Assembly (NCBI GenBank): GCA_012798115.1
Contig: JAAZNV010000014.1
Location: forward strand, 1 to 46,496
Length of the DNA: 46,496 bases
DNA from: a candidate division WWE3 bacterium
GTDB taxonomy: Bacteria; Patescibacteriota; WWE3; UBA101185; UBA10185
Reading direction: 5' to 3'
Both the position numbers and the translations under genes were made by a program. Under the pieces are notes generated by a model. That model did not search any database, was not told the DNA's origin, and worked only from the letters and a program-made list of their open reading frames with translations. Below are positions 17,199 to 25,010 of the stretch, in pieces; position 1 is the stretch's first letter, and every line of letters starts with the position of its first letter.

Positions 17199-17285
17199 TG
17201 GTGGGCGGGACAGGACTTGAACCTGCACGGGTTTTACCCCATTAGCTCCTTAGGCTAACGCGTATGCCAATTCCGCCACCCGCCC
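17199..17285 (-). tRNA. tRNA-Leu (AAG)
   Basis: An 87-nt class II tRNA with a long variable arm, acceptor GGGCGGG/CCCGCCC, anticodon stem TTAGC/GCTAA and loop CTAAGGA. The anticodon reads AAG; most bacteria use GAG here, so this needs A34-to-inosine editing or unusual wobble. CCA is encoded. Confidence 0.9.
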
Positions 17286-17384
17286 TAGATAATATGTAGA
17301 TTATACAATAAAATGCTAGTTTAATAATATAAACACAGTTATATAACCAAAAAGGCTATAATATTATTACTTAAAAAGTAGACT

Positions 17385-17390
17385 TAAACT
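17385..17390 (+). promoter_or_regulatory. -10 box of the glycosyltransferase gene, leaderless
   Basis: TAAACT ends 6 nt before the ATG at 17397, with no SD in between. The same hexamer and spacing precede rarA. Confidence 0.45.
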
Positions 17391-17396
17391 TATGAA

Positions 17397-19178
17397 ATGA
17401 ACAAAATAGAAAACCTACTAAACAACAAGAACATAATAAATCCACTAACTATTACTATCTTGATATATGTATTTTCGTTGTTAATCTTAGGATCTTGGTA
17501 TAACTTTCCTATAAGCGATGACTTTTATTACACTATGCAAGTAGAAGCTTTTTCCATGGGTATCTTTACAAAAAGTGCATTAATAGGACCAACTTTAATC
17601 CTTCAGTCATTTATAGGATTAATATGGGGCAGATTATTTGGTATAAATTATGCGTCTCTTAGAGTCTTAACAATACTGTTTTCCATCTTATGTATTGTAA
17701 TAGTAGATAAAATATTAAAACTACTGAAGGTAAAAGATACAACAAGACTTCCTACTCTTTTATTAATATTGTTCATTCCACAGTTTTATGCTTGTTCTGT
17801 TACGTTTATGTCAGAAAACTACTTTTTATTCTTTATACTTTTATCTTTATATCACTTTCTTTCATTTTTAAACAAAGATGATGAAAAACATATGTTATTA
17901 GCATCTATATTTGGAGGTCTTTCAATAATGGTGAGACAGTATGGAGTTGTTCTTCTTATCACTTACTTATTTGTTTATGTAATGTTAGTGCTAAAGTATA
18001 AGAAATTAAACATAAGATTAATTCTTGAACTTCTTGTTCCTTTTATTTTGCTAGGATCTTTAGGTGTGTTTTGGCCAAAATTCAAAAGCTTATCTGATCC
18101 TAAGAGTATGGATGTTTCTTTGTTTTTTGTTGGATTTAAAGATGTCATTCCAAGAATATTCAACATTTGGGTATTACCTTACATAGGCTTTTATTTACTT
18201 CCTTTTTCAGTAGTTTTGTTTGGCAAAATAAATAATAAATTAAAAGCATTAATAATGATTTTATCTGTGCCTCTTTCATATTTAATATACAAAATAAATA
18301 TATTTAAGATTGGAAACTTATTTTATCTGGAAGGTCTTTATGCAAGATTGGTTGTAAATATTAGACAAAACTTGTTTAATAACGTTCCTTTTAAACTATT
18401 CTTAGCTTACTTAATTTCATTATCGTTAATTACACTTTTAATATGGATAATACAAAGCTTAGTATCTAAAAGAAGTAGTTTGGAAAAAAAGAATTTTAAG
18501 ATTAACTTAAAATCAATTACTAAAGACTTAAATACTCTTACTCTTATTGTTTCAATAATAGGTTTTTTCTTAATAGTCATGGTTACAGATAGAGTATTTG
18601 ATAGGTATCTTCTTAATTTCTTTATTTTCCTTGTAATCTTAGTTTCTTATATCTTTAGCAAAAACAGATTAAATTTAAATTCATATTCTTTATTGATGTG
18701 TATTTTGATTAGCTTTGTTACTTTTCTTGTTACGTTTGATTACTATAGAGGGAATCAACTTAAATGGGTATTAGCAAACAAGTTGTCAACTGAATACAAG
18801 GTTGATAAATACAATATTTTTGTTGACAATGTTTATGCAAGAACAATGTATATGTATAAAATGCAAAACTACAAAGGACTTTATCCTGCAAAACCAGCAG
18901 AGTATCATCCATTTTGTTTTGTTCAGGAATATGTAAGGCAAAAAGATAATGTTATTAATAAACTTGTTAATAGTTTTGAAGGAAGAGGTTTTGTGAAAAA
19001 ATATATAGAAAATCCTAAGATTTCAAATGCAGGGTTATTGAAAGAAAAAAGTAATCATTTTGATTCTACAGATATATTAATATATGATGTTGAGTATCCA
19101 AGTCCAATATATAATTTATTAGGAAAGAAGATGTTTATTAGAGCTTTTTGCTTATATAACTACAAGGATTTGCAATAA
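17397..19178 (+). CDS. GT39/ArnT-like polytopic membrane glycosyltransferase
   Basis: 593 aa with about ten hydrophobic helices. The first extracytoplasmic loop has NFPISDDFYY, an acidic pair at the position of the catalytic Asp in GT-C enzymes (PMT/ArnT). Such proteins transfer a sugar from a polyprenyl-phosphate donor to lipids or proteins outside the membrane. The C-terminal 130 residues are soluble. The gene stands alone, with plus-strand orientation between two minus-strand tRNA-Leu genes. Its ATG follows a TAAACT box at the 6-nt leaderless spacing. A second GT-C-type protein lies at 27151. The acceptor cannot be told. Confidence 0.75.
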   Translation: MNKIENLLNNKNIINPLTITILIYVFSLLILGSWYNFPISDDFYYTMQVEAFSMGIFTKSALIGPTLILQSFIGLIWGRLFGINYASLRVLTILFSILCIVIVDKILKLLKVKDTTRLPTLLLILFIPQFYACSVTFMSENYFLFFILLSLYHFLSFLNKDDEKHMLLASIFGGLSIMVRQYGVVLLITYLFVYVMLVLKYKKLNIRLILELLVPFILLGSLGVFWPKFKSLSDPKSMDVSLFFVGFKDVIPRIFNIWVLPYIGFYLLPFSVVLFGKINNKLKALIMILSVPLSYLIYKINIFKIGNLFYLEGLYARLVVNIRQNLFNNVPFKLFLAYLISLSLITLLIWIIQSLVSKRSSLEKKNFKINLKSITKDLNTLTLIVSIIGFFLIVMVTDRVFDRYLLNFFIFLVILVSYIFSKNRLNLNSYSLLMCILISFVTFLVTFDYYRGNQLKWVLANKLSTEYKVDKYNIFVDNVYARTMYMYKMQNYKGLYPAKPAEYHPFCFVQEYVRQKDNVINKLVNSFEGRGFVKKYIENPKISNAGLLKEKSNHFDSTDILIYDVEYPSPIYNLLGKKMFIRAFCLYNYKDLQ

Positions 19179-19188
19179 ATTAATTTAT

Positions 19189-19273
19189 TGGTGCCAGAGA
19201 CAGGACTCGAACCTGCAAGCCTTACGGCACAGCCTTCTGAAGACTGCGTGTATACCAATTTCACCACTCTGGC
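19189..19273 (-). tRNA. tRNA-Leu (CAG)
   Basis: Acceptor GCCAGAG/CTCTGGC, anticodon stem CAGTC/GGCTG with loop TTCAGAA (anticodon CAG), a long variable arm and an encoded CCA. It is convergent with the glycosyltransferase gene, whose stop lies 10 nt away. Confidence 0.94.
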
Positions 19274-19302
19274 TGATTAGAAGTATTTTAACAGTATTTA
19301 AA

Positions 19303-19341
19303 AGAATATAAAAAGCCCGGAATAATAAAAAGTACCGGGCT
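19303..19341 (-). terminator. Terminator of the small basic protein gene
   Basis: Stem AGCCCGG/CCGGGCT (19314-19320 and 19335-19341) around a 14-nt loop. On the minus strand it is followed by TTTTTATATTC. It begins 14 nt after the TAG of the 47-aa gene. Confidence 0.8.
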
Positions 19342-19355
19342 GCTAGTAATGCTTA

Positions 19356-19499
19356 CTACTTTCTTCTCTTCTTTTTTCTACCGTTTAATAAACCTGTTTT
19401 TTCCTTACGGTTCTGACCTAAGAAACGAGGCTTGTGGGACACATTAAATACGTGTACCCTTAACGCGCATAAATTCACGTCCTTGTAGTTTTGTGACAA
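19356..19499 (-). CDS. 47-aa very basic protein, possible ribosome-associated protein
   Basis: Not in the ORF track because it is short and starts with TTG. AAAGGAG stands 5 nt before that TTG, the frame is open for 47 codons, and a strong terminator follows. The product runs MSQNYKDVNLCALRV, then SHKPRFLGQNRK, and ends NGRKKKRRK: a globular-looking first half and a lysine/arginine tail, the composition of small ribosomal proteins. It matches none of the standard ribosomal proteins I know (bS21, bL34, bL36 and Thx were considered). An internal ATG with a second SD gives only an 8-codon ORF in another frame. Gene call moderately sure; function is inference. Confidence 0.6.
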   Translation of the reverse strand: MSQNYKDVNLCALRVHVFNVSHKPRFLGQNRKEKTGLLNGRKKKRRK

Positions 19500-19538
19500 G
19501 AACTCTCCTTTCTTGTTGTTAACAGTAGAATACTAACA

Positions 19539-20162
19539 CTAATCTAAAAGCTTTAAAAGATCTTTTGGCTGATAGATTATATAATCAGGGTTATTTGAAG
19601 ATAAGACAGACTCTAAATTATAGCCCCAAGCAACTGATGCTATCTTTACTCCAGAGGATCTTGCAGCATTTATATCTCTTATTTCATCTCCAATATATAT
19701 AACATCGTCCTTGTTTGCCTTGCATTTCTTAATTGCCTTTTTAAGTAATTTATCTTTGCCTAAATAATTAACAGTGCTATATATAAAGTCAAAATAGTTT
19801 AAATTATTCTTTTCTAAGAACTTAAGCACGTTTCTTTTAGAATTAGATGTAGCTATTCCCATTTTAATATTTCTTGAGCTTAGTTCTTCTAAGATCCCAG
19901 GAAGTCCCTTAAAAGTACTTATGTTCTTTAGTTCTTTATGCATCTTCCTTTGAATTTGAAACAAAAACCAAAATAGATCTCTCTTTCTAATACCAAGTGT
20001 TGCAACAAAATCATATAACCCCATTTTTCTAAATTCTTCAAAATTAATTTTTTCTTTAGAAAGAAGTTTTCTTTTTCTGTTAAATTCATAAGCATAATTA
20101 ACAGAATAAGAAAGGGTGTCTGCTAATGTTCCATCAAAATCAAATATTAATATCTTACTCAT
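19539..20162 (-). CDS. HAD-superfamily hydrolase (phosphoglycolate phosphatase-like)
   Basis: 207 aa with the HAD motifs in order: FDFDGTLADT (nucleophile Asp and acid/base Asp), ATSNSKRN (motif II), the motif III lysine in GKDKLLKKA, and YIGDEIRDINAA (motif IV). The alpha-helical cap (residues 15-80) puts it in subfamily I with Gph-like phosphatases. It should dephosphorylate a small cytoplasmic metabolite; the substrate is not readable. TTTAAT lies 6 nt before the ATG with no SD, so it is likely leaderless. It sits between the basic protein gene and the PIG-L deacetylase gene, on the same strand as both. Confidence 0.9.
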   Translation of the reverse strand: MSKILIFDFDGTLADTLSYSVNYAYEFNRKRKLLSKEKINFEEFRKMGLYDFVATLGIRKRDLFWFLFQIQRKMHKELKNISTFKGLPGILEELSSRNIKMGIATSNSKRNVLKFLEKNNLNYFDFIYSTVNYLGKDKLLKKAIKKCKANKDDVIYIGDEIRDINAARSSGVKIASVAWGYNLESVLSSNNPDYIIYQPKDLLKLLD

Positions 20163-20181
20163 AAATCAATTAAATCACATT

Positions 20182-20213
20182 TAAGTAATTAAAAAAGGGT
20201 GAAGCAACCTTTT
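20182..20213 (-). terminator. Weak terminator after the PIG-L gene
   Basis: AAAAGG/CCTTTT (20193-20198 and 20208-20213) around a 9-nt loop, followed on the minus strand by TTTAATT. Stem GC content is low. It separates the PIG-L gene from the HAD gene, which has its own -10 box. Confidence 0.4.
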
Positions 20214-20250
20214 AACACTAAGCGATAAGGATTGAGCAGCATATCTAACA

Positions 20251-20991
20251 TTAGATTTTGTAATACCTCAACCTCTCAAAGTTCTTTTCAGGTTCAAGTT
20301 TTGTTTCTTCAAGAAATTCTTCTTCAACAATTTCAGGGGTAAATGCATTTTTGTGTTTTAATAAAGCGTTTCTTTTCTTATTAATATATTTTGTAATATC
20401 AAAATAACTAACGTCAGGATACGAATATGCATCAGAAAATAAAATCTCTGAAACTATATGGGGTTCTAGATTATACTTTGTAAAGTGATCAGGAAAGAAA
20501 CCTCTGTCTCTTGAGTAGGGATATGCTGCATCTATTGTTAAAAGTGCAGTATGTCTGTGATCTCGATGATTTACCCAATGGGTTTCAGAATTAAATGTGT
20601 TTATGTTATCGAAAGGGTTTTGAGTAATTATTATATCGGGCTTAAATTGTCTAATGTGAAAAACTACTTTTTCTATATTTTCTAAGTTATCTTCTAGTTC
20701 ACCATCAGGTATATCTAAATTAAAAATATCTTCTTTTGCTAACCCAAGTTCTTTCCCTGCTTCTAATTGTTCATTCTTTCTAATCTCTCCAAACTCCTTC
20801 TCATTTATATCCGTTCTGTTTTGAAATCCCTTGCCACCATTTGTCATTGCAATTGATCTTACTTTTTTCCCTTCTGACAGTAATCTTGCTACAATGCCAC
20901 CGCATATAATCTCGTTATCATCGGGATGTCCTAACACAACTAAAACTCTATTTTTATCCCCAAATATTTCTGAAAAAGAATCTTTAATCAT
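20251..20991 (-). CDS. PIG-L (LmbE-like) N-deacetylase
   Basis: 246 aa with the family signature GHPDDNE (residues 20-26), where His, Asp and Asp bind zinc and act in catalysis, and the second His motif HRDHRHTA near residue 140. PIG-L enzymes remove N-acetyl groups from amino sugars or their conjugates. Full length, cytoplasmic, no signal peptide. TAAAAT stands 6 nt before the ATG without an SD. tRNA-Lys lies 35 nt upstream on the same strand. A role in surface glycan or a low-molecular-weight thiol pathway is possible, but no pathway partner is visible nearby. Confidence 0.9.
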   Translation of the reverse strand: MIKDSFSEIFGDKNRVLVVLGHPDDNEIICGGIVARLLSEGKKVRSIAMTNGGKGFQNRTDINEKEFGEIRKNEQLEAGKELGLAKEDIFNLDIPDGELEDNLENIEKVVFHIRQFKPDIIITQNPFDNINTFNSETHWVNHRDHRHTALLTIDAAYPYSRDRGFFPDHFTKYNLEPHIVSEILFSDAYSYPDVSYFDITKYINKKRNALLKHKNAFTPEIVEEEFLEETKLEPEKNFERLRYYKI

Positions 20992-21026
20992 GCTTATATT
21001 TTACCGGTTTTTAGTAACTTTTAAAA

Positions 21027-21101
21027 TGGTGAGGACGGAGGGATTCGAACCCTCGACAACCCGGTTAAGAGCCGGATGCTCTACCACTGAGCTACGTCCC
21101 C
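21027..21101 (-). tRNA. tRNA-Lys (CTT)
   Basis: Acceptor GGGGACG/CGTCCTC with one G-U pair, anticodon loop CTCTTAA (anticodon CTT), T-loop TTCGAAT, A73, encoded CCA. The second lysine tRNA (TTT) is at the right edge of the window. Confidence 0.94.
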
Positions 21102-21136
21102 ATGTCTTATGTATTATACATTATGTATTCACTGTT

Positions 21137-21184
21137 AAGAAACAAAACAGCGGTTCTTTTGCAAGAGCTACTTAAACCGCTGTT
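21137..21184 (-). terminator. Terminator of the lysine-rich peptide gene
   Basis: A perfect 10-bp stem AACAGCGGTT/AACCGCTGTT (21146-21155 and 21175-21184). On the minus strand it is followed by TTTTGTTTCTT. It begins 18 nt after the stop of the 25-aa gene. Confidence 0.8.
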
Positions 21185-21201
21185 ATCTTCTTAATAGAAG
21201 G

Positions 21202-21279
21202 TTACTTCTTTTTCTTTCTTTTCACTACCTTCTTCTTTACAGCTTTCTTTGCTGTCTTCTTTTTCTTCTTTGCTGGCAT
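21202..21279 (-). CDS. 25-aa lysine-rich peptide, histone-tail-like
   Basis: Too short for the ORF track. AAGGAGG stands 9 nt before the ATG and a strong terminator follows the TAA. The product starts MPAKKKKKTAKKAV and is about two-thirds lysine or arginine with alanine and valine spacers, like the C-terminal tails of bacterial histone H1-like proteins. It should bind nucleic acid without specificity. The gene 47 nt upstream on the same strand codes for a strongly acidic protein, an unusual pairing. I am fairly sure it is expressed; its exact role is unknown. Confidence 0.6.
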   Translation of the reverse strand: MPAKKKKKTAKKAVKKKVVKRKKKK

Positions 21280-21326
21280 GTTAGGGGCCCTCCTTTTGCC
21301 TTTAATTAAGTACACTGTTAAACTAA

Positions 21327-21524
21327 CTATAATTCTTCTTCATTATCTTCTTCCTCATCGTTATCTTCTGATTCATCAAAATTATTTTCATCTGCATCTT
21401 CTTCACCACTCATTTCTCTTTTGACTTCAAGATACGTATCCCAATCTTCATCAGTTGCATCATCAGGTAATGTATAACTGTGATCTTCTTCTAATTTCTT
21501 TTTAATCTCTTCTTTTGTTAACAA
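21327..21524 (-). CDS. 65-aa acidic protein with TTG start
   Basis: The ORF track begins at a GTG (21554), but a perfect AGGAGG lies inside that extension, 9 nt before a TTG at 21524. I take the TTG, giving MLTKEEIKKKLEEDHSYTLP and so on. The N-terminal half is a charged helix, and residues 44-65 are almost all Asp, Glu and Asn, so the net charge is strongly negative. There is no known domain. The leader has a terminator-like hairpin directly before the SD. Just downstream is the lysine-rich peptide gene, so the two products could bind each other, or this one could mimic nucleic acid. Both ideas are inference. Confidence 0.65.
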   Translation of the reverse strand: MLTKEEIKKKLEEDHSYTLPDDATDEDWDTYLEVKREMSGEEDADENNFDESEDNDEEEDNEEEL

Positions 21525-21535
21525 ACAAATGCACC

Positions 21536-21576
21536 TCCTAAAAAACAAAAACACTTTGTATCAAAACAAAGCGTTT
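21536..21576 (-). promoter_or_regulatory. Terminator-like attenuator in the leader of the acidic protein gene
   Basis: On the minus strand AAACGCTTTG pairs with CAAAGTGTTT around an 8-nt loop, then TTTTGTTTTTT runs straight into AGGAGG. This intrinsic terminator shape lies between any upstream promoter and the SD, so it could regulate the gene by attenuation. It could instead just end upstream transcription. Confidence 0.5.
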
Positions 21577-21785
21577 CTAATTTTTTAAATTTTTATTCTT
21601 AAATTTTTTGGGCAGGTCTTATTCATTTTCTTTAATAATAAAATTGTTATTTTTATTTTATTAAATGTCAATACTTAATAAATATTTTTTAACAAAAATA
21701 ATTTTTAGAAAATTAAAAAATTATAAAACAGAATAAATAGGAAAAAGCGTAAAAATCAGAGTATCCTTGTGTGAGTTGGTTGAAA
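21577..21785. other. AT-rich gap without a recognised gene
   Basis: About 210 bp of nearly pure A/T with many T and A runs. I see no ORF with an SD and no tRNA. It should hold the promoter of the acidic protein unit, but the composition makes any -10 match meaningless. Confidence 0.5.
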
Positions 21786-22541
21786 CTATAAAGAACGTAG
21801 CTTATATTGAAAATTATTTCTACTCCAAAACCAAAGAGGAGGGTGCATTTGAATAGGTAGTATACCAGAATTATCTAATACATCCCTCCATCTTTTAGAT
21901 ATTTCTTCCTTTGTTAATACTTCCGCTTCTTTTTGTGTAATTACATTAAGAATTACAGAGCATTTAGTTATATGGGTGTCTGGAGCAATATCAATATACT
22001 CTGTATTTCTTAGAGGGACTTTTCCATACTCTATCATAATAAATGACCAATAATTAAATATCTTGGGTCCACTTAGATAAGGAAAGTCCCTTTTTAAATC
22101 TTTTTGAATAAGTTTTTTTAATTTAAGAAAATCAAAATCTACTGATTCAAACATTTTAGTCAAAGTCTCCCATTTATTACCAATAGTCAGCGATAGTGTT
22201 TTCCATGTTTGAATGTGTTTATTAGGCTGCAACGCAACTTTATATTTGAGCAATTTCTTTTGTAATTCCTCATTAGACATTTTAGTCACCTTTTCGACAG
22301 AAAACACATCTGAGGTTAAATTATCGAGGTATGTATATTTAGCGGCTTTCCAAAGTTTATAACTGTCTCTTTGGTAGTTTAGACTCATGGGAAAAGTAAA
22401 ATAGGCCAAGCTCTTTTCTTTTTCATTATCTTTAAAACCAGGGTTTGTATCTTCTGGCATTACAGAATAGCCTAACAATCCTTCTTTGTAGGCGTCTAAT
22501 AACTCCCTACATTGTTTTTGGAGTAATACACTATCAACCAT
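21786..22541 (-). CDS. Unknown 251-aa protein with an HhH-GPD-like segment
   Basis: I do not recognise the family with certainty. The first 150 residues are helical. Residues 165-205 read FPYLSGPKIFNYW followed by IDIAPDTHITKCSVI, which resembles the helix-hairpin-helix and catalytic-Asp region of HhH-GPD DNA glycosylases (compare the usual P-x-D-T-H-V). A Lys for a bifunctional lyase is not evident. If right, it would be a base-excision repair or nucleic-acid-binding protein. It ends with an aromatic-rich tail (PPLWFWSRNNF). TAATAT stands 6 nt before the ATG with no SD. The gene stands alone. Confidence 0.6.
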   Translation of the reverse strand: MVDSVLLQKQCRELLDAYKEGLLGYSVMPEDTNPGFKDNEKEKSLAYFTFPMSLNYQRDSYKLWKAAKYTYLDNLTSDVFSVEKVTKMSNEELQKKLLKYKVALQPNKHIQTWKTLSLTIGNKWETLTKMFESVDFDFLKLKKLIQKDLKRDFPYLSGPKIFNYWSFIMIEYGKVPLRNTEYIDIAPDTHITKCSVILNVITQKEAEVLTKEEISKRWRDVLDNSGILPIQMHPPLWFWSRNNFQYKLRSL

Positions 22542-22653
22542 AGTTATATATTACATTGTTATTATAGGAAGAAACAATTCAAATCTCATTGGCACCCACT
22601 TATGGGAGCTGGTTGGAACTGTAAAATCAAACTTTCCATTACAAGCGTTTACT

Positions 22654-23220
22654 TTACCAATAACCCCTTCCCACATGCAAAGGTGCTACTCCATTTTGAA
22701 TTTTATTAACAAGATTAGCATTACCTAAAGGAACTATCATACCATCGGTGCCACTTTTAATTTCACCTTTTATACTTTCATAAGTATATGGAATACTCAA
22801 TTGCCGCCAGCCATATTTTTCATATAAAGGAACTGTACCAGGAGCTGCTGCTAAAAAACCAAAGTCATATGATTGAGATTTTAAATGCTCCATGGCGTAT
22901 GTTATTAGTTTCCCACCATAGCCATATTTTCTATATTCGGCTAGTATTCCAATGCTTAAACCTCCTATGGAAACTTCAATTCCCTCATAACTGCCCTTAG
23001 ACTTATGCAAATCTAGAAAACCTACAATTTTGGAACCATCTTTTAACAAAAAATGTGCGTAGGGTATATTAATAAAATCTTCAGAAGCTTCAATATCATC
23101 TATCATGCTGCCGAAAACTTTTTTCTGCATTTCATGCAACTTATATTCCTCTTCAGAGCTAAGCACTTCTGTAAATTGAATATTTACCGACTTCTCTTTT
23201 TCTACATCAGCGTGATTCAT
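22654..23220 (-). CDS. GNAT-family N-acetyltransferase
   Basis: 188 aa of GNAT fold. Strand beta4 is GGLSIGILAEYR, followed by the acetyl-CoA pyrophosphate-binding loop RKYGYGGKL (R-x-x-G-x-G) and the helix ITYAMEHLKSQ. The later VPLYEKYGW is the usual beta6-alpha4 end of the fold. The substrate cannot be told. No SD is seen; TAGTAA stands 6 nt before the ATG. tRNA-Arg lies 31 nt upstream on the same strand, so co-transcription is possible. Confidence 0.88.
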   Translation of the reverse strand: MNHADVEKEKSVNIQFTEVLSSEEEYKLHEMQKKVFGSMIDDIEASEDFINIPYAHFLLKDGSKIVGFLDLHKSKGSYEGIEVSIGGLSIGILAEYRKYGYGGKLITYAMEHLKSQSYDFGFLAAAPGTVPLYEKYGWRQLSIPYTYESIKGEIKSGTDGMIVPLGNANLVNKIQNGVAPLHVGRGYW

Positions 23221-23251
23221 ATATACTTACTAACACTATACAAAAAGTCCT

Positions 23252-23328
23252 TGGCGCCTCCAGAGAGACTTGAACTCCCGACCCCTCGTTCCGAAGACGA
23301 GTGCTCTAATCCACTGAGCTATGGAGGC
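23252..23328 (-). tRNA. tRNA-Arg (TCG)
   Basis: Acceptor GCCTCCA/TGGAGGC, anticodon stem CTCGT/ACGAG with loop CTTCGGA (anticodon TCG), T-stem GGGAG/CTCTC, G73, encoded CCA. Confidence 0.94.
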
Positions 23329-23360
23329 TTACTTGCTAACTATATTATACCTAAAAATAC

Positions 23361-23810
23361 ATGATAAAATTAAGAGCAATGAAGAAAAAGACAAAAATAT
23401 TCATAGTTGTATATATAGTACTTCTCATTCTAGGATCCTTGTATGTTAAATCTGTGTTAAAAGAATCCCCTGTTGAAGAAAAAGAAGCAGAGGAAGAAGT
23501 AGAAGAAACCCATCTAGTGAACATATCTTTGAAAGTAATAAATGGAACAGCTACAAATATGTACAATGCAAAATTAAAAAACGTAGACACTGTAAAAGAT
23601 TTGCTGGAAGAAATTAGGGATCACAGTGATTTTTCTTATGAAATTACAGAATATTTTCACAAAATAGAAATTGATACAGTAAACAAAGTTAAAACTCCTA
23701 CTGGATATAAATGGATAGTAATGTCAAACAACAATGACATTACAAATGATATTGGAAACACTTATTTAGAAAACAATGCAGTCTATGAATTAAAACTAAT
23801 CAAACAATAG
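23361..23810 (+). CDS. DUF4430 domain protein, membrane-anchored
   Basis: An N-terminal hydrophobic helix (IFIVVYIVLLILGSLYV) anchors or exports the protein. A Glu-rich spacer follows, then a DUF4430 (transcobalamin C-terminal-like) domain from about residue 50: VNTVKDLLEEI-like start, ITEYFHKIEIDTV, and GYKWIVMSNN. The domain is extracellular in other bacteria, often in adhesion or ligand-binding proteins. The start could also be the ATG at 23379 (MKKKTKIF), which has a TAAAAT box 8 nt upstream and a classic signal-peptide N-terminus. It is convergent with the MacB-like gene. Confidence 0.75.
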   Translation: MIKLRAMKKKTKIFIVVYIVLLILGSLYVKSVLKESPVEEKEAEEEVEETHLVNISLKVINGTATNMYNAKLKNVDTVKDLLEEIRDHSDFSYEITEYFHKIEIDTVNKVKTPTGYKWIVMSNNNDITNDIGNTYLENNAVYELKLIKQ

Positions 23811-23822
23811 TTTCTTGCTTTC

Positions 23823-25010
23823 TTACTCATATCTCAATGCTTGAATCGGATCTTTTTGACTTGCTTTAATAGCTGGGTAAGTACCAAAAACAACACCAAC
23901 AACTGCAGAAAAACCTAAAGATACAAGAATTGACCATACTGGTATTTCTGCTCTAACAAAGGCTTTCAAAGCAAAGGTAGCTAACCAACCTAAGATAAGA
24001 CCTATAATTCCTCCTGTAATGCTAATTAAAACTGCTTCTAACATAAATTGAAGTTTAATTTTTTTGGATGTTGCACCAAGTGCTTTTCTCAAGCCAATTT
24101 CTCTTGTTCTTTCAGTAACAGATACAAGCATAATATTCATAATTCCAATACCCCCAACAAGAAGAGATATTCCAGCAATTGCACCTAAAGCAATGGAAAT
24201 GATGCTTAAAATAGAGTCAATTGATTCTAAGAAGTCTTTCTGAGTAAGAATAGAAAAGTCATCTTTCTTTAAATCTTTCATTAGCACTATTTCAATTTGT
24301 TGAACAAAAAACTCCAAATCTTGATCATCTTTTGCTTTAATTGCAATAGTACTTATCTTGCTGTTAAAATCTTGCATTAACGTTGTGTATGGAGCAAGGG
24401 TACTTGCATCAAAATTAGGACCTTTTTTAGCCATTACTCCAACAACCTCATAAGTTTGAGAATCTATCTTAACTTTATGGCCAACGGAATTTTGCCCATC
24501 AAATAATTCATCATTTACAGAGTATCCTAAGACAATAACTCTTGCTTTAGTTAATTGTTCTAACTTAGAGAAAGATCTTCCATACAATATTTCAATATTA
24601 AAAATATCTTTACCTTGATAATTTGAACCTAGGATAGTCGCATAATATTCTTTTGTTTTGTATTTTATTGTTTTTCCTGTTTCAACAGAGGGTGTAACTG
24701 CATCAATATATTCTTTTGCATAGGTTTCTATTAAGTCAACATGTTTTTCTTCCAGCTTTCCACTCATCATTCCTGCACCAATGTTACTATTTGAACCTCC
24801 AGTACTAACTTTTCCTGGCATTACATAAACTGTATTAGAACCTAACAGTTTAAACTGATCACCAATATAGTTTTGAACGCCTTTAACAAGAGAAGTTAGA
24901 GTAATAACTGAGAATACGCCAATGATTACTCCAAGCATAGTCAAGAAAGATCTAGCTTTATTTAAAAGTAAAGAATCTAACGATGTTTTAAATGTTTCAT
25001 TTATCCTCAT
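23823..25010 (-). CDS. MacB-like ABC transporter permease (FtsX fold)
   Basis: 395 aa with one N-terminal transmembrane helix ([17 protein letters not shown]), a long extracytoplasmic MacB_PCD domain (about 45-260), and three C-terminal helices including [22 protein letters not shown], a hallmark of the MacB/FtsX permease family. It ends with DPIQALRYE, the usual tail. The gene overlaps the ATPase gene by 14 nt, and together with the adaptor at 25687 makes a tripartite export or mechanotransmission system. The cargo is unknown; related systems handle peptides, lipoproteins or envelope-active compounds. Confidence 0.93.
   Translation of the reverse strand: MRINETFKTSLDSLLLNKARSFLTMLGVIIGVFSVITLTSLVKGVQNYIGDQFKLLGSNTVYVMPGKVSTGGSNSNIGAGMMSGKLEEKHVDLIETYAKEYIDAVTPSVETGKTIKYKTKEYYATILGSNYQGKDIFNIEILYGRSFSKLEQLTKARVIVLGYSVNDELFDGQNSVGHKVKIDSQTYEVVGVMAKKGPNFDASTLAPYTTLMQDFNSKISTIAIKAKDDQDLEFFVQQIEIVLMKDLKKDDFSILTQKDFLESIDSILSIISIALGAIAGISLLVGGIGIMNIMLVSVTERTREIGLRKALGATSKKIKLQFMLEAVLISITGGIIGLILGWLATFALKAFVRAEIPVWSILVSLGFSAVVGVVFGTYPAIKASQKDPIQALRYE

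Noticed and set aside
19402-19428. ATG with upstream AAGGA giving MRVKGTRI
   Set aside because: Stops after eight codons inside the 47-aa basic gene, whose frame, SD and terminator fit better.
20831-21175. ORF containing RTEGFEPSTTRLRAGCS
   Set aside because: Antisense of tRNA-Lys (CTT) and of the PIG-L gene; a typical tRNA-derived false ORF.
23053-23364. ORF containing PPERLELPTPRSEDECSN
   Set aside because: Antisense of tRNA-Arg and of the GNAT gene; the same kind of artefact.
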